Positions 31,101 to 41,963 of a DNA stretch of 64,000 nucleotides are shown here, in pieces. The stretch spans positions 89,948 to 153,947 of the forward strand of contig JAADVB010000010.1 in the NCBI GenBank assembly GCA_023334545.1, written 5' to 3'. Made by a program: the position numbers and the translations under genes. Source of the stretch: Salisapilia sapeloensis. Lineage: Eukaryota; Oomycota; Peronosporomycetes; Peronosporales; Salisapiliaceae. Below the pieces are notes generated by a model. The model saw only the letters and a program-made list of their open reading frames with translations, ran no database searches and was not told the origin of the DNA. The stretch's first letter is position 1; every line of letters begins with the position of its first letter.

Positions 31101-31613
31101 TCAATAGGTGATGCTTATCCAGTTGCTCAGCATCATGTAATCCTGCACAAGTTCGTGTAGCACCAGATCAAAGTGGGGCACGTACATGGCCAGCAAGATT
31201 GTTGTTGTTAACGTCGTCATTCCCGAGACGTAGTGCCAGTATTCATGCCACTGGTCGTATCTGTCGCCTCCCGGCAGTCCACAGTAGACCCAAGTGAAGA
31301 TGCAAAGAACACCTTGTACTGCTTTCACAGCTAATAGACCGTACCACTCCATTTGATACGCATGGTAGGCCATGAAGACAAAGACGACAGCTAGGGAAGA
31401 AGAGATAATAGCATCGACGAGCAAGTATCGAGTCTCTTTGCTCCTGTGGAAGAGCGTTGAGGCGCAGGCCGCACCGATTTGGAACAGTGCACAGACATAT
31501 TGCGCACAGGCGAGAGAGACGCCTGCAGCTATGACGTAGACGAGGTTGGAAAAGAGGAGTGCATCTCCCCAATCACGCCGATTCGTCTCGAGCTTGGTCG
31601 GTGGTCGACACAT
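31101..31613 (-). CDS. Small CREST-superfamily-like membrane hydrolase
   Basis: Encodes 170 residues from an ATG with about five to six hydrophobic helices. It carries the three signature sites of the CREST superfamily (alkaline ceramidase, PAQR, Per1, SID-1, TMEM8): Ser-x3-His in STLFH, an Asp at the start of the next helix (LLVDAIISS), and H-x3-H in HEYWH near the end. In that superfamily these residues hold a zinc ion and cleave amide or ester bonds in lipids. The protein is shorter than alkaline ceramidase (~260 residues) and lacks the N-terminal part. Substrate unknown. Confidence 0.6.
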   Translation of the reverse strand: MCRPPTKLETNRRDWGDALLFSNLVYVIAAGVSLACAQYVCALFQIGAACASTLFHRSKETRYLLVDAIISSSLAVVFVFMAYHAYQMEWYGLLAVKAVQGVLCIFTWVYCGLPGGDRYDQWHEYWHYVSGMTTLTTTILLAMYVPHFDLVLHELVQDYMMLSNWISITY

Positions 31614-32020
31614 CTTTTCAAATTGTGTAAAACTGAGGAGTCTCTGGTGACTGGAAAAAAGTATGAGACACGACTAGATCAGACGGTGGTCAAAATATCA
31701 ATTCGGCGGTACTGGCTCGTTTCTTATCCCGTTTTACAAGCAAGTCATACTGTCACTAGCCAAGCGTCATCCTATTTTCATCTACATGTCTAGCATGTGA
31801 CATCCGCTCCTTCGCACAAACAACATTTCCTAGCATAAAGAACCTCTTGAAAGTCGTAAACCTAGGTTCAGAATAAACTTACCTACATTCATCAAGTTGA
31901 GGCACCTTTCTAAATTAATTTGTATCCAAGATCATTATCGTTGAAACATTTCAACCAATCCCGAATCACATTCGAGCCGCCTTCCACCACAAATCCCAGC
32001 ACGAGTGTATCCAAGCTACG
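31614..32020. other. Divergent promoter region, 407 bp
   Basis: Lies between the CREST-like gene (minus) and the TyrRS gene (plus). No coding frame, RNA gene or repeat was seen. Confidence 0.4.
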
Positions 32021-34279
32021 ATGAGCAGTTCATCTCCACTACCGAGCTTTTCCTCGCTGGCAGTGTCGCCTCCACCGGCACCCACCTCTCTATCTGCTAC
32101 TGAAAAGGTCTCGGCCTTGGCCGAGATCACGAACACGACCTTGTCCGACGAGCAAAAAGCGCAATTACAAAAAATCTTTGATGAGAATGAGACGCCTATC
32201 GCGTACGATGGCGTCGAGCCTTCTGGCCGCCTCACGCTCGCGAACACGTTGCTGCGTGTCGCCAACCTCCGTCGTCTGAAGCAGTCTGGTGTCCACACTC
32301 GTCTCCTCGTTGCTGACTTCCACGCAATGTTAAACAACAAGTTCGGTGGCGACATGAAGAAGATCAACAACGTCAGCAACTACACGCTGCAGGTATGGAG
32401 CGCTGTCTTCAGCCACTTCAACGTCGAGAACGTCGAGATCCTGCTCGCTTCAGAAGCCATTGGAAACCATCCGCACGAGTACTGGTCGCGTGTATTGGAT
32501 ATTGCTGGCACCTTCTCCGTCGACCGCATCCAGCAGTGTGCTCCGATCATGGGCCGTGCCATTGATGATCCGGAAGGCAAGACCAATCGTATTCTCTACC
32601 CGCTCATGCAGGCAGCAGACAGCTTCCTCATGAAAGCCCACATTCATCAAATGGGTGCGGACCAGTCTCCAATGACCAAGCTTGTCGACGAGTACATTGC
32701 ATCCAAGCCGGACTTGGCGTCCACTGTCTCCACCCCAGTGGAAGTGGCTCACCCGCTCGTGCTTGGATTGAAGCAGGAGCAGTCGAAAATGAGCACGACC
32801 GACCCCGAGTCGGCCGTCTACATTGACGACTCGAGTGCTGAGATCAACTCGAAGATCAAGAAGGCGTACTGTGTGCCTGGTGAAGTGGATGGCAACCCTG
32901 TCCTGCAGTACATGCAGCTCCTTGTCTTCCCCTTCTACGAGAACGGCATCACCGTCTCTCGTAACGAAAAGAACGGAGGCGACTTGACCTTCAAGACCTA
33001 CTCGGAGCTCGAGACTGCCTATGCTGAAGAAAAGGTGCACCCGGCGGATCTCAAGCCTTGCTTGAGCAAGTACTTGAACGAACTGGTGGAGCCCATTCGC
33101 CAGCTCCTCAACGCTGGTGAGTTGAAAAAGCTCGTGACGAACGTCAAGAAGATCAAGACGTCTCCTCTTCCGGACGGTGACAAGCTTGCCAATCTGTCCT
33201 TTAAGCCCCTTCCGAACCCTGAGCCAGAACGTACCTTCCGTCCGTCTGCACTCGAAACTCTGGATGAACGCTACAAGATCAGTCGTAGTGTCGGAGAAGA
33301 GTGTATTCAAGACCAAGAGCTACATGGATGTTTGGAAAAGAAGACTCATCCGATCGTCTACGACGGCTTCGAACCGTCCGGTCGTATGCACATTGCCCAA
33401 GGCGTCCTCCGCACCATCAACGTGAACAAACTGACGTCTGCTGGAGCAATCTTCCGCTTCTGGGTCGCCGACTGGTTCGCGATGCTCAACAGCAAGATGG
33501 GCGGAGACCTAGGCAAGATCCAGACTGTCGGCAAGTATCTCGTGGAGATCTGGAAGTCGGCTGGGATGGACATGACCAACGTCCAGTTCCTATGGGCGTC
33601 AGAAGAGATTCTCAAGCACGCCAACGACTACTGGATGCGTGTCATGGACATTGCTCGTCGCGTCACGATCGCCCGGACGACCAAGTGCTGTACTATCATG
33701 GGTCGAAAGGAGAAGAGCGATATGCCGGCGGCGCAGATCGTGTACCCTCTGATGCAGTGCACAGACGTCTTCTTCCTCCAGGCAGACGTTTGCCAGCTCG
33801 GGATCGACCAGCGGAAGATCAATATGCTCGCGAGAGACTACTGTGACCTAGCGAAGATCAAGTTCAAGCCAGTCGTCTTGAGCCACCACATGCTCATGGG
33901 ACTCAAGGAAGGACAGGAGAAAATGTCCAAGAGCGACCCAGAGTCGGCGATCTTCATGGAAGACTCGGCAGAAGACGTTACACGCAAGATCGCCAACGCG
34001 TTCTGTCCGGAGAAGACTGTTGAGAAGAATCCAATCCTGGACTACCTCAACTATCTCATTTTCAACCGCTTCGGCAGTGTCCAAGTCGCTGGTAAGACGT
34101 ACGACAGCTACGAAACGTTTGAGAAGGAGTACGCGGACGGCCAAGTGAGCAGCGCACAAGCCAAAGAAGCACTGACGCTCAGCCTGAACCGTATTCTCGA
34201 CCCTGTTCGTGAACACTTTTCGCAGGGGGAAGCCAAGGAGCTGTTGGAGCAAGTTCGTGCTTTCCGAATCACTCGCTAA
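32021..34279 (+). CDS. Double-length tyrosyl-tRNA synthetase (two tandem TyrRS units)
   Basis: Charges tRNA-Tyr. Encodes 752 residues holding two complete TyrRS-like units (~55-395 and ~425-752) in one exon. Unit 2 has intact class I signatures: GRMHIAQ (HIGH-like, ~455) and KMSKS (~634). Unit 1 has GRLTLAN (~70), without the His, and KMSTT (~256), so its active site is probably dead. Both keep the DGxEPSGR entry and the metal- and tRNA-contact scaffold (LVADFHAMLN / WVADWFAMLN). Double-length TyrRS is known from trypanosomatids such as Leishmania, where the halves form a pseudo-dimer. One competent active site per chain is inferred here. The Ser/Pro-rich leader is short. Confidence 0.93.
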   Translation: MSSSSPLPSFSSLAVSPPPAPTSLSATEKVSALAEITNTTLSDEQKAQLQKIFDENETPIAYDGVEPSGRLTLANTLLRVANLRRLKQSGVHTRLLVADFHAMLNNKFGGDMKKINNVSNYTLQVWSAVFSHFNVENVEILLASEAIGNHPHEYWSRVLDIAGTFSVDRIQQCAPIMGRAIDDPEGKTNRILYPLMQAADSFLMKAHIHQMGADQSPMTKLVDEYIASKPDLASTVSTPVEVAHPLVLGLKQEQSKMSTTDPESAVYIDDSSAEINSKIKKAYCVPGEVDGNPVLQYMQLLVFPFYENGITVSRNEKNGGDLTFKTYSELETAYAEEKVHPADLKPCLSKYLNELVEPIRQLLNAGELKKLVTNVKKIKTSPLPDGDKLANLSFKPLPNPEPERTFRPSALETLDERYKISRSVGEECIQDQELHGCLEKKTHPIVYDGFEPSGRMHIAQGVLRTINVNKLTSAGAIFRFWVADWFAMLNSKMGGDLGKIQTVGKYLVEIWKSAGMDMTNVQFLWASEEILKHANDYWMRVMDIARRVTIARTTKCCTIMGRKEKSDMPAAQIVYPLMQCTDVFFLQADVCQLGIDQRKINMLARDYCDLAKIKFKPVVLSHHMLMGLKEGQEKMSKSDPESAIFMEDSAEDVTRKIANAFCPEKTVEKNPILDYLNYLIFNRFGSVQVAGKTYDSYETFEKEYADGQVSSAQAKEALTLSLNRILDPVREHFSQGEAKELLEQVRAFRITR

Positions 34280-34303
34280 CAAGGAACATGAACCCTGTCT
34301 TTT

Positions 34304-35595
34304 TCATTTCGTTTTCATCTTTTTCAACGGATATAGAGCTCCTTGAGGCGCACCGCAACTAGCATGCACTTCATCCCATCCGTTCATCCAACACACAAAA
34401 GGCTGAGGGACTTTCGACGCATCCATGCCGTCCAGCAACGGACGCAGCTTGAGACATTCGACGCATTGCACGGCCTGTCGACGCGGCTTGACGTCGTCGT
34501 CAAGTGTCTCCACTGGTCGTTTATGAGCGGCAACGGCTTTCTCCATGCGCTGCATACGAGCTGAGAAGCTGGCAGCGTACTGTCGCTCACGGTAATCGAC
34601 GAGGTCCGACCCAGACAGCAGCACCAGCGGTTTTTCTTCCACTGCAGAGCATTTCTACAGTTTTCATTGTCAGTGTCTTGCTATGTGGATAGAGAAGAGG
34701 TACGAGTACATTGTGCTTCTTGTCCCACCGGTTCATCTTGCAGTACCAGACAGTCGGTAGCGACTCTACATTGACATGATCTACACCATTCACTCATCAG
34801 TCAACATGCTTCATGACATAGTGCTACGATTTCTATACTCGGAAGTCGTCTCCATTTCTGACACTTGTCACATTGGATCCAGTCGTCTTGCTTGCCGATT
34901 TTAGGCGCACTGCTTTCAATCTCTTTCCGATGGAACGCTGTCGTACGCGTCTCCACCGTCATGGCCGGCACGTCGTCCTCCTCCTCTCTCTCTACACTCG
35001 GCATCCCACTGTCTTCCTGTTCTGATTCGTTCGTAGACTCTATCTCGTCTCTACTTTCATACGAAGTGTCTTCACTCTCTCGTGTCTGTTCGTCATCACT
35101 GATGATCTCGACCTTTAAATCGTAATGCTTGATGATCTCCTTCTCGTCATTCATAGGCGCAATCGTCGGAAACAGACCATTCAAGTAGCTGACTCTGTCG
35201 TCTATGATGCTCCGAACTTCTGCATCGCTCTGGTCGTTCCGAAGTGGCCTCGATTCTGTCTTTAGTGGTATAAACTCATCCTTCACACGAGACTTTCGAC
35301 CGTGTTTGGTGATATTCTGCTTTGGACTAGTCTTTTTAGCGACAGAAGTACGTTGGAACTCTTCAAAGATTGACTTGCGGAGCTTTAATAAAGCTGCCTT
35401 GCGATTTAGCTCGATGGTTCGTTCATCTTTTCCTCTGCGATATAAAATCTCATGGTCTTTCGTGTGCTGGAGAACGCGATGTGCATCGACGGCGCTAGGC
35501 TTAAAGATCGTCACGTCGTCGAGTGCTAGATCTCGCCTCGACAATGGCTGAATGATGTACACATCCACCGTTTCGCTCACAAAGTCGTCTGCCAT
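34304..35595 (-). CDS. Tandem CW-type zinc finger protein (3 exons)
   Basis: Exons on the minus strand are 35595-34839, 34780-34710 and 34654-34304, giving 392 residues; introns are 58 and 55 bp. The first ~250 residues are charged, with an acidic low-complexity stretch (SEDTSYESRDEIE). A CW finger follows, rebuilt across both introns: DDWIQCDKCQKWRRLP, SLPTVWYCKMNRWD, NKCSAVEE, with four Cys and the aromatic Trp residues that read methylated histone H3 Lys4 in other CW proteins. A second, degenerate CW-like unit ends the protein: QCVECLKLRPLL, FVCWMNGWD, SCGAPQ; it keeps all Cys but the first Trp positions are lost. A chromatin-reading role is inferred. It is convergent with TyrRS, 24 bp apart. 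Confidence 0.82.
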
Positions 35596-35703
35596 ACCAC
35601 CACGAGCTATTCCTAGTGTCTACAGTTGCAAATGTGCATAGGAGGGACATAAATTTACAAATGTACAAACACAGCATTTTATCAGAAGCTCATCATCGAC
35701 GAT

Positions 35704-36168
35704 ATGGAGACGTATGTGTTCGTTTACGGAACGCTCAAGCGCGGCTTTTTCAACTACAACAAGTACCTAGATCCGGCAGAGAAGGCTGATAAAGCTCGCT
35801 TCATTGGGGAGGCCAAGACGTCGAACCCGTCGTTCAATCTTGTCCTCAAGAAGGATCGCTACGTCCCATGTCTGTACCGAGCTGAGAATTCATCGGAAGG
35901 ATACCAAGTCCCTGGAGAAGTCTATCTTGTTGACAATGAGACGCTAGAAGTGCTGGACATTTTGGAAGGTGTAAAGGAAAAAATGTACAACCGGGAGACG
36001 GAGCCTGTGGAGATTACGTCCGGTGATCGTTCGGGTGAAAAGGTTGACTGCCAGTGCTACATCATGGATATCTCGGAAGCCCTTACATCTCAGGAGAAAA
36101 TCTACGACTATACTGCTGAGATGCACAAAGGATATAAGAGCAGAAAAGATGCTCCCAAGGCGAATTAA
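35704..36168 (+). CDS. Gamma-glutamylcyclotransferase-like (GGACT/AIG2 type)
   Basis: Encodes 154 residues, no introns. It shows the FVYGTLKRGFFN nucleotide-free binding loop at the N-terminus and PGEVYLVD in the middle, whose Glu is the catalytic acid in gamma-glutamylamine cyclotransferase. It ends in a Lys-rich tail. In other species the enzyme releases 5-oxoproline from gamma-glutamyl-lysine or related substrates during glutathione or crosslinked-protein turnover; the substrate here is not certain. It starts 108 bp from the divergent CW-finger gene, so they probably share a promoter region. Confidence 0.85.
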   Translation: METYVFVYGTLKRGFFNYNKYLDPAEKADKARFIGEAKTSNPSFNLVLKKDRYVPCLYRAENSSEGYQVPGEVYLVDNETLEVLDILEGVKEKMYNRETEPVEITSGDRSGEKVDCQCYIMDISEALTSQEKIYDYTAEMHKGYKSRKDAPKAN

Positions 36169-36501
36169 AAGAGGAAGAAGAGTAAATAAAAAGAGTGGGA
36201 AAGCCTCGGCTTTAAAAACTCCTTTTTCTTTACTAATGTAAACTTCTGTGATAACTCTTTTTGTTTTTCCATTGTCGACAACTACTCGATCTATTTGGTA
36301 GAAGCTACCTAAGGCTTGTTAGGATCGAGTGGAAAAATATCGAAAGGATAAAGATCTTAGATTCGTCAGCTATCTACTCAAACCATTCAGTTTAAGATGC
36401 GTTGATCGTTTCTCGCCCTGGGGACCATAGTATATGAGCTAAAAATAAAAGCTATCTTGGATTACCACAACTTGGCTGACAGCAAGAAATCATTTGCAGC
36501 A
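36169..36501. other. 333 bp spacer
   Basis: 3' flank of the cyclotransferase gene and promoter of the LRR/WLGC gene. Nothing else is supported. Confidence 0.4.
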
Positions 36502-39031
36502 ATGGCTAAGGTTCAGGATGAGACGCCAAATGACAACAATGCAAATCCAACCACGCACGCTTTAAATACTCAAGACAATGCTTATAAATCGACTCAAACA
36601 GCGAGAGCTGCATGTGCCATAATGGGGTGTATACTACGACCATCGTCGTTCTATCGGACATTTGGTCACTATGGCATTCCACTTGTCATAGTGACCACTG
36701 TCTCGATGCTCTGGACGATGTGGCTTACCGTTTTGAACATGGATCCAAATTTTGCAGCAAACGCACTTGCTAGAACGGACGCTTATGACGGTGGAGGATT
36801 TTGGATGATTGTTGAGCCTGATGCAACCTTCAAGATCATCATAGTCGCAACATTACTGATCGTAGTGCTCTCTTATATGAATGTACTTCGACTACTGTTG
36901 TTTCACGATCGATCAAAAGAGCAGTCAGTCTTAGCTTTGATACGTTCACTCAGTTCTACTGCTGAGAATTTCACTCGAAGTTCAAAAAAAGACACGAAAT
37001 CGATGCTTTATTCTGCATGGAAGAGTGTCACTGGGTACGAGGGCAAGTATCGACGAATCTGGGTATGAGCACATTATTTACTGGCAGTTTATACCTAATT
37101 ACCAGCTACTCAATACTCATGACTGTAGAATGTTTTCCTTAAATGTGGAGATTTAATCATGCAGTCAATTACACTCTATCGCATGATGGAGGATGGCACT
37201 GCAACGGAGTTGATATATTGCTGTGGAGTGCTCATATCGCTAAACTCACTCTCTTGTGCAAGTCTCATCCTATTCGGTAGAGAAACCTCCGCCATTTCAG
37301 AAATAGTGCTCGACTCGGTGTACGTTAGAATTTTTGGTATCCACAAGATCAAACTTATTAATATGTTTCTATAGGTTTGATATGATGACTGCGGTCGGGT
37401 TCCCGCTCACCTCCATGTTGTTCGCATATTATAATCTTCAATTGAACCACGATGAACTTCAACTTCGGATGGAGGCTTTCAACCCGGGGGCGTTCGAACG
37501 GCACATTAGACTGTATGCGGATCCAATTAAAGCTACCCGCTTTCGAATGAGCTTCGCAGCAAAGCAAATTACATCCTTTATGGATTATATGGTAGATATT
37601 TGCATCAACTTGGCGTTTTGTCATCGTCTTACGAGATTGACATTGGTCTTAAAACGCAAAGCGATCGCTCAGGAACAAAGGCTTAAAAAGCCACAACAAA
37701 TAGTGCAGAAATCAAGTGTTCCCGGAAGTCGCGTACAGGCGCGAGTGCCCAAGGCCGCAGCCGTGATTTTCCTTGTTACTTCAGCCATGACACTTTATAT
37801 TCCCAGTGACGCGATCTCAAGATCGACTGCGGCTTGCTCTCCTCATCCTCAATGTGTCACATACGCTTACCGGTGGACATCAATGGACAGTTGCCCTTGT
37901 ATAGGCCTCGTAGACGTTGATCGAGCAATCAAAACGTATGAAGAGTGGATCAACCCGAAGGACTCGACTGCTATTGTAAGGGAACTCGCAAGGTCGCACT
38001 ATCTCCAAATTATGATGATTGTGAATCGTCAATTGGAATTCTTACCAGAAGAGCTACAATACTGTACACGTCTGAAAGCACTGTAAGTATCTTTTGTATA
38101 AATATCTAACGCAATAATACAGATAAGCTCACTGTTGTTGTCAGATACCTCGTGTACACTGGCGTGACGGAGATCCCCGATTGGTTTGGCAACCTAGAGA
38201 ATCTCGAAATTCTGTAAGTACATATAAACCTTTTTACAAATATATCACTCAAAGCTAAAACGTCATCTTTGATTTCACCTCAGGCATATAGAAGGAAGAT
38301 CAATAGACACAAACCTTGTCAAGATGGATGAGAACGCTATGAAAAGGAAAAAGTGGCTTACATACTTTCACCTCGGTGTCCATTCCAACCTACGAAGCGT
38401 CCCTTCTCTTGATGACTCAAAGGACTTACGCTTTATATCTCTAGCATATCTATTTAAACTGGAGAAGCTACCTTCCTTCAAAGTCTTACACAACCTAGAG
38501 AACTTTATTGTCGCATACGCTCCTCGATTAACCTATCTTCCAGACATGGGATCTGTGCGAGAGTTGTCAGTCTTTGCTGTTAACTTGCCGGTGCCAGTTT
38601 GCTGCAATGGGTTCATGGGGCGATGCAACCCAAGCCATCCCTATTGTACAGGACACTCCCCGAGTGGGGTGCCTCCATCGCCATGTTTGGAAGAAAACTC
38701 GCCATTGAAGGCTACACCAGCTACACTCCAGTTAATGGCAGCACACAACCACAGTATATGTCTTCCTCCTAAAATGGAGGCAAATCCGAGTACGTTTCCA
38801 CCAACAAAGGCTAATATTGAAATATGCAATGGAACAATGTTCAAGGAATGCTATGTGACAGAGTCGCATATGAACGCAACTGTGATATATCCTGGTATCT
38901 GCTATCCATCTAGAATGCGCGTCATATACTGTGCAACTAGTCCCTACCTTATTCCCTTTCGAAAGAAGCAAATTGCACTAAACATTGGAGCTCCATGTGA
39001 CAAAGACGTAGAGTCATGGCTAGGATGTTAG
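36502..39031 (+). CDS. LRR membrane protein with C-terminal WLGC motif (5 exons)
   Basis: Exons 36502-37062, 37129-37319, 37375-38082, 38145-38213 and 38284-39031 give 758 residues; introns are 66, 55, 62 and 70 bp, all in phase. ATG 36502 is the first ATG; the frame runs back only to a TTG. Four to six hydrophobic helices lie in residues ~55-300. An extracellular-type Cys-rich segment follows (CSPHPQCVTYAYRW, CPCIG), then about four leucine-rich repeats around the intron-split exons (LEFLPEELQYCTRLKAL, VTEIPDWFGNLENLEIL). Two more Cys clusters follow (CCNGFMGRCNP; CNGTMFKECY) and the protein ends in ESWLGC. The WLGC ending is typical of an oomycete LRR family. A surface sensing or adhesion role is inferred. 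The 69 bp exon 4 is exactly one LRR, as in modular repeat genes. Confidence 0.88.
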
Positions 39032-39732
39032 ACGCAAATTCGCCAGAGCATCTTAAGTATCCATTTTTCAAAGCGTATATGCGAACGATGGGATTGGTGC
39101 ACAAAGAGTTTTCCTCGTAAGGTAATAATTATTATAAAGACAAGTTGGATACATACTGGTGTCGCAACCTTTTCAATCGATAATGCGTTACAGCGTCAGT
39201 ATTGAGTTGCTCGTGTTACATAAGCATTTACAAAGTAAGTCAATTAATCCTGGGCCCTACCACGTTTACCGTTCGTCTCTTTGTCAGAGTTTTTATGCAT
39301 TTGATAGACAGATCATTATATCCTGTCGTCAGATTTAGCAGTCTGAGAAGTGTATATCTGCCTCTAATCAGCGTTAATACCAAGACTCAACAAGATAGTG
39401 TACACTACAGGAATTTTATTGGTGCTTTATCACATATCATATTTGTCACTCATGAGGAAATTGATCGTTTTCAGTGGTTGTTGATAAATTCATATTCGAA
39501 TGAAGCCCTTTCGGCAGAGCTACCAGTCTTGACTATACAGTTGGTGGCAGCTGGAGTGATAAAGACAACTTGATCGTTGGGAAGAGCGGGAGTTCAAATT
39601 AAAAGTGACCCTTGCTTCCTGTAGCTATAAAACTATAGATGTAGATGCAACGAATAGTACTTCAAATGATTCGTAAAGCTATCAGCATGTCTTTGATTTA
39701 AACGGCATATACTCTAGCCCAAGCTGAAAGGT
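39032..39732. other. 700 bp convergent spacer
   Basis: A plus-strand frame from 39202 to 39573 is open for 123 codons but has no ATG near its start and no recognisable family. No RNA gene was seen. Confidence 0.45.
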
Positions 39733-40680
39733 CTACTTCGGGTCCAATGGCAACAAAGCTGCAGCAACTTTACGTTCCTCGGCATTCAAAATGTTGAAGG
39801 TAGCGCATGCATTAAGCTGCAGCAAAGTAAATATTAATATTTGCTTTGAAATTGTACGCGATGGGTAAAAGGACATGAAAACGAACCGAATCAATGTACT
39901 CGACGACAATACCACTCGTTTTCAAGTACTCTTGTAGCTCTGGATCAAGCTGCTTTTGAATACGAGATCCACAGCCAAGGAGCAGAATTTCTAAAAGTGC
40001 ACATTGTGAGTTTTTGTGAAATGCTGCTTGTAAGAGCAAACGAGTGAACCGATTGGAGGGTTGATTTTGGTAAAAACGGTCAAGCTCTCTTTGGTGATCT
40101 CCTCAAAGCGCTTCGGTTTCCATAGCTATTTCCAGTGATGATTTTCAAAGTGAGTGTTAATTGTGAACATGGCTGTAGGTGTGATATGCTGTACCATGGC
40201 CATCTGAGGTAATAACGCAACACCACCACGCATGTTCTACATTGCAAATTCAAGTAAGCTCATTAAAGTTTTGGCACAGAAGCTGACAATCATTGAGCTT
40301 GGACAGTGTCCAAGTCAAGGTAGTCACAATGAAATCTAGGAGGTAACTTACGATGCCATTCACGACGAATCCGCCTTCATCGTACTCACCAATAGTCACC
40401 TTTGCTGACTCTGCCATCATGTCCTATATCATATATATCGTCAGCGTCAAATTGCAAAACGTACACGAATATGAAGTGAATATGCGTGCATTCTGGTGGT
40501 CACGTCTTTCATTCCCGACCAATTGTCCAAGTAATGACCACAAATGACTAGTTATTGTAATATCAAGAAATAGATAGCTACCGCATGAATGTCGTGCCCA
40601 TAGTTGATGCTTCTGGCAGTGGCTCTGACGGGATTTATGAGCCTCCGGTCGCTTCGCAGCACTGATCGTAGTGCGAGCAT
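39733..40680 (-). CDS. NDUFAF3: NDUFAF3-like complex I assembly factor (DUF498/Mth938 domain, 6 exons)
   Basis: NDUFAF3 helps assemble the Q-module of mitochondrial complex I. Exons on the minus strand are 40680-40582, 40423-40352, 40236-40195, 40125-40050, 39990-39887 and 39816-39733, giving 158 residues. Introns are about 158, 115, 69, 59 and 70 bp and all keep phase. Exon 1 encodes MLALRSVLRSDRRLINPVRA, a mitochondrial presequence. The rest follows the family: GFVVNGINMRGG, LWKPKRFEEITKESL, EILLLGCGSRI, SGIVVEYIDS and NACATFNILNAEERKVAAALLP. An ATG at 40420 could give a short form lacking the presequence. The first exon boundary is inferred from phase and composition; the domain exons are secure. 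Confidence 0.85.
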
Positions 40681-41963
40681 GTTTGTTGTCCTATATTGTG
40701 TAAATTATGTCGACATTCGAGCAACTTCACCGGATGTAGACACGATCTACGCGACGCTTATCAAGAAGTCTATGAGCGGATACTGAAATTTCGAATGAGG
40801 TCGTTTGCAGGTTTATAGACGTACTTGAGCTGCATTTGTCGGTACTTTGATTGTTAAATGTACAAATTGATCCTGAGGGAACTGATGTATGCCCTATAAT
40901 CCTTTCGTATGTCATTACTCCGATCAAGGTCTGCATGAAGCTCATCGCTCAAACGGATGCTGCTACTAGCATGCATGGTGTCTCTGATGTTCGATGTACT
41001 ATTTAGGCTTCGATGCAAATCGACCTTAAACTGGAAAACCTCAATATTGATCTCTTGTTATGTGAGAGCTCAGAAGTTTTCGTTTTCATTGACAGAGCAA
41101 TGGATACTATTAACACTTCCTACTTCCAAATCAAAAATCATTCATAATGAATGTTGTCAGTAACAACAATATAAAGCAATGATAGTTCACATGAACTTGA
41201 AGTACAGAACATTGAATAATCGTATGCAAGTATCGTAGGCCAATCGAGTCGATGATCATTTACTATTCGCCGCCATCCACCCAAACTCAATGAGTCCGTG
41301 TTGTTTTGGAGCAACACCTCACATTATCTCGATCTCGAGTTCCCTACTTAGCAAAAGTTGAGCACGTATAAACTTCATTTCGCTTTTACCTGAAGATTAT
41401 AGTCGCGATCGAAATGAACTAAATCGAACTTCAGATCATTAATGCCATATTCTCTTTATGTGGTAATGCAGCGGTGATTTGGCGCGTTCAGCACGTTGAG
41501 AGACCAGTAGACTTGGACATGAGCACGCTACTTAAGCGTAAAGCAGTGGAAACACCTCGAATAAACGCTATTTCGAACATGCAGTGCCTTTACAAAGGTT
41601 CACATAGAGCTCGTGTGTGAGTATCACTAGCCTCTCCTCCAACTGACGTTTATTTTAATCAAAATTAGACTAGAAATGGAGTTCTGTATGCCTAGTATCA
41701 TACGATGAATATGCCCTAGCTTGCAAACTCGATCAGCCAAACTCTTTACTCCACTTCCAGTGACCTTGAAATTTATAAATCAGGAAGCATGTACATTATT
41801 TCGTACCTTTAGTGCTAGACAGAGCCACAACGATAGGAAATGCCCACGTGTGCATCAACAAGATATAAGCGAGCTTTATAGATTTGCAATCAAAATGTAG
41901 GAAGAGTATAGAGAAGATCACAATGCTGACAATGTTTTTGTCGAGTTGATATGAAATCAATGT
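40681..41963. other. 1.3 kb region with no resolved gene
   Basis: Divergent to NDUFAF3. A short plus-strand stretch around 40720-40800 reads like an exon in one frame (RHDLRDAYQEVYERILKFR) before a possible GTTTAT donor, but I could not extend it in phase. The rest (41170-41960) shows no frame, RNA gene or repeat that I can support. Confidence 0.4.

Noticed and set aside
32450-33316. 288-codon antisense frame over the TyrRS gene
   Set aside because: Shadow of strongly conserved TyrRS codons on the other strand.
39202-39573. 123-codon plus-strand frame after the LRR/WLGC gene
   Set aside because: It starts from TTG, has no ATG near the start and no recognisable pattern.
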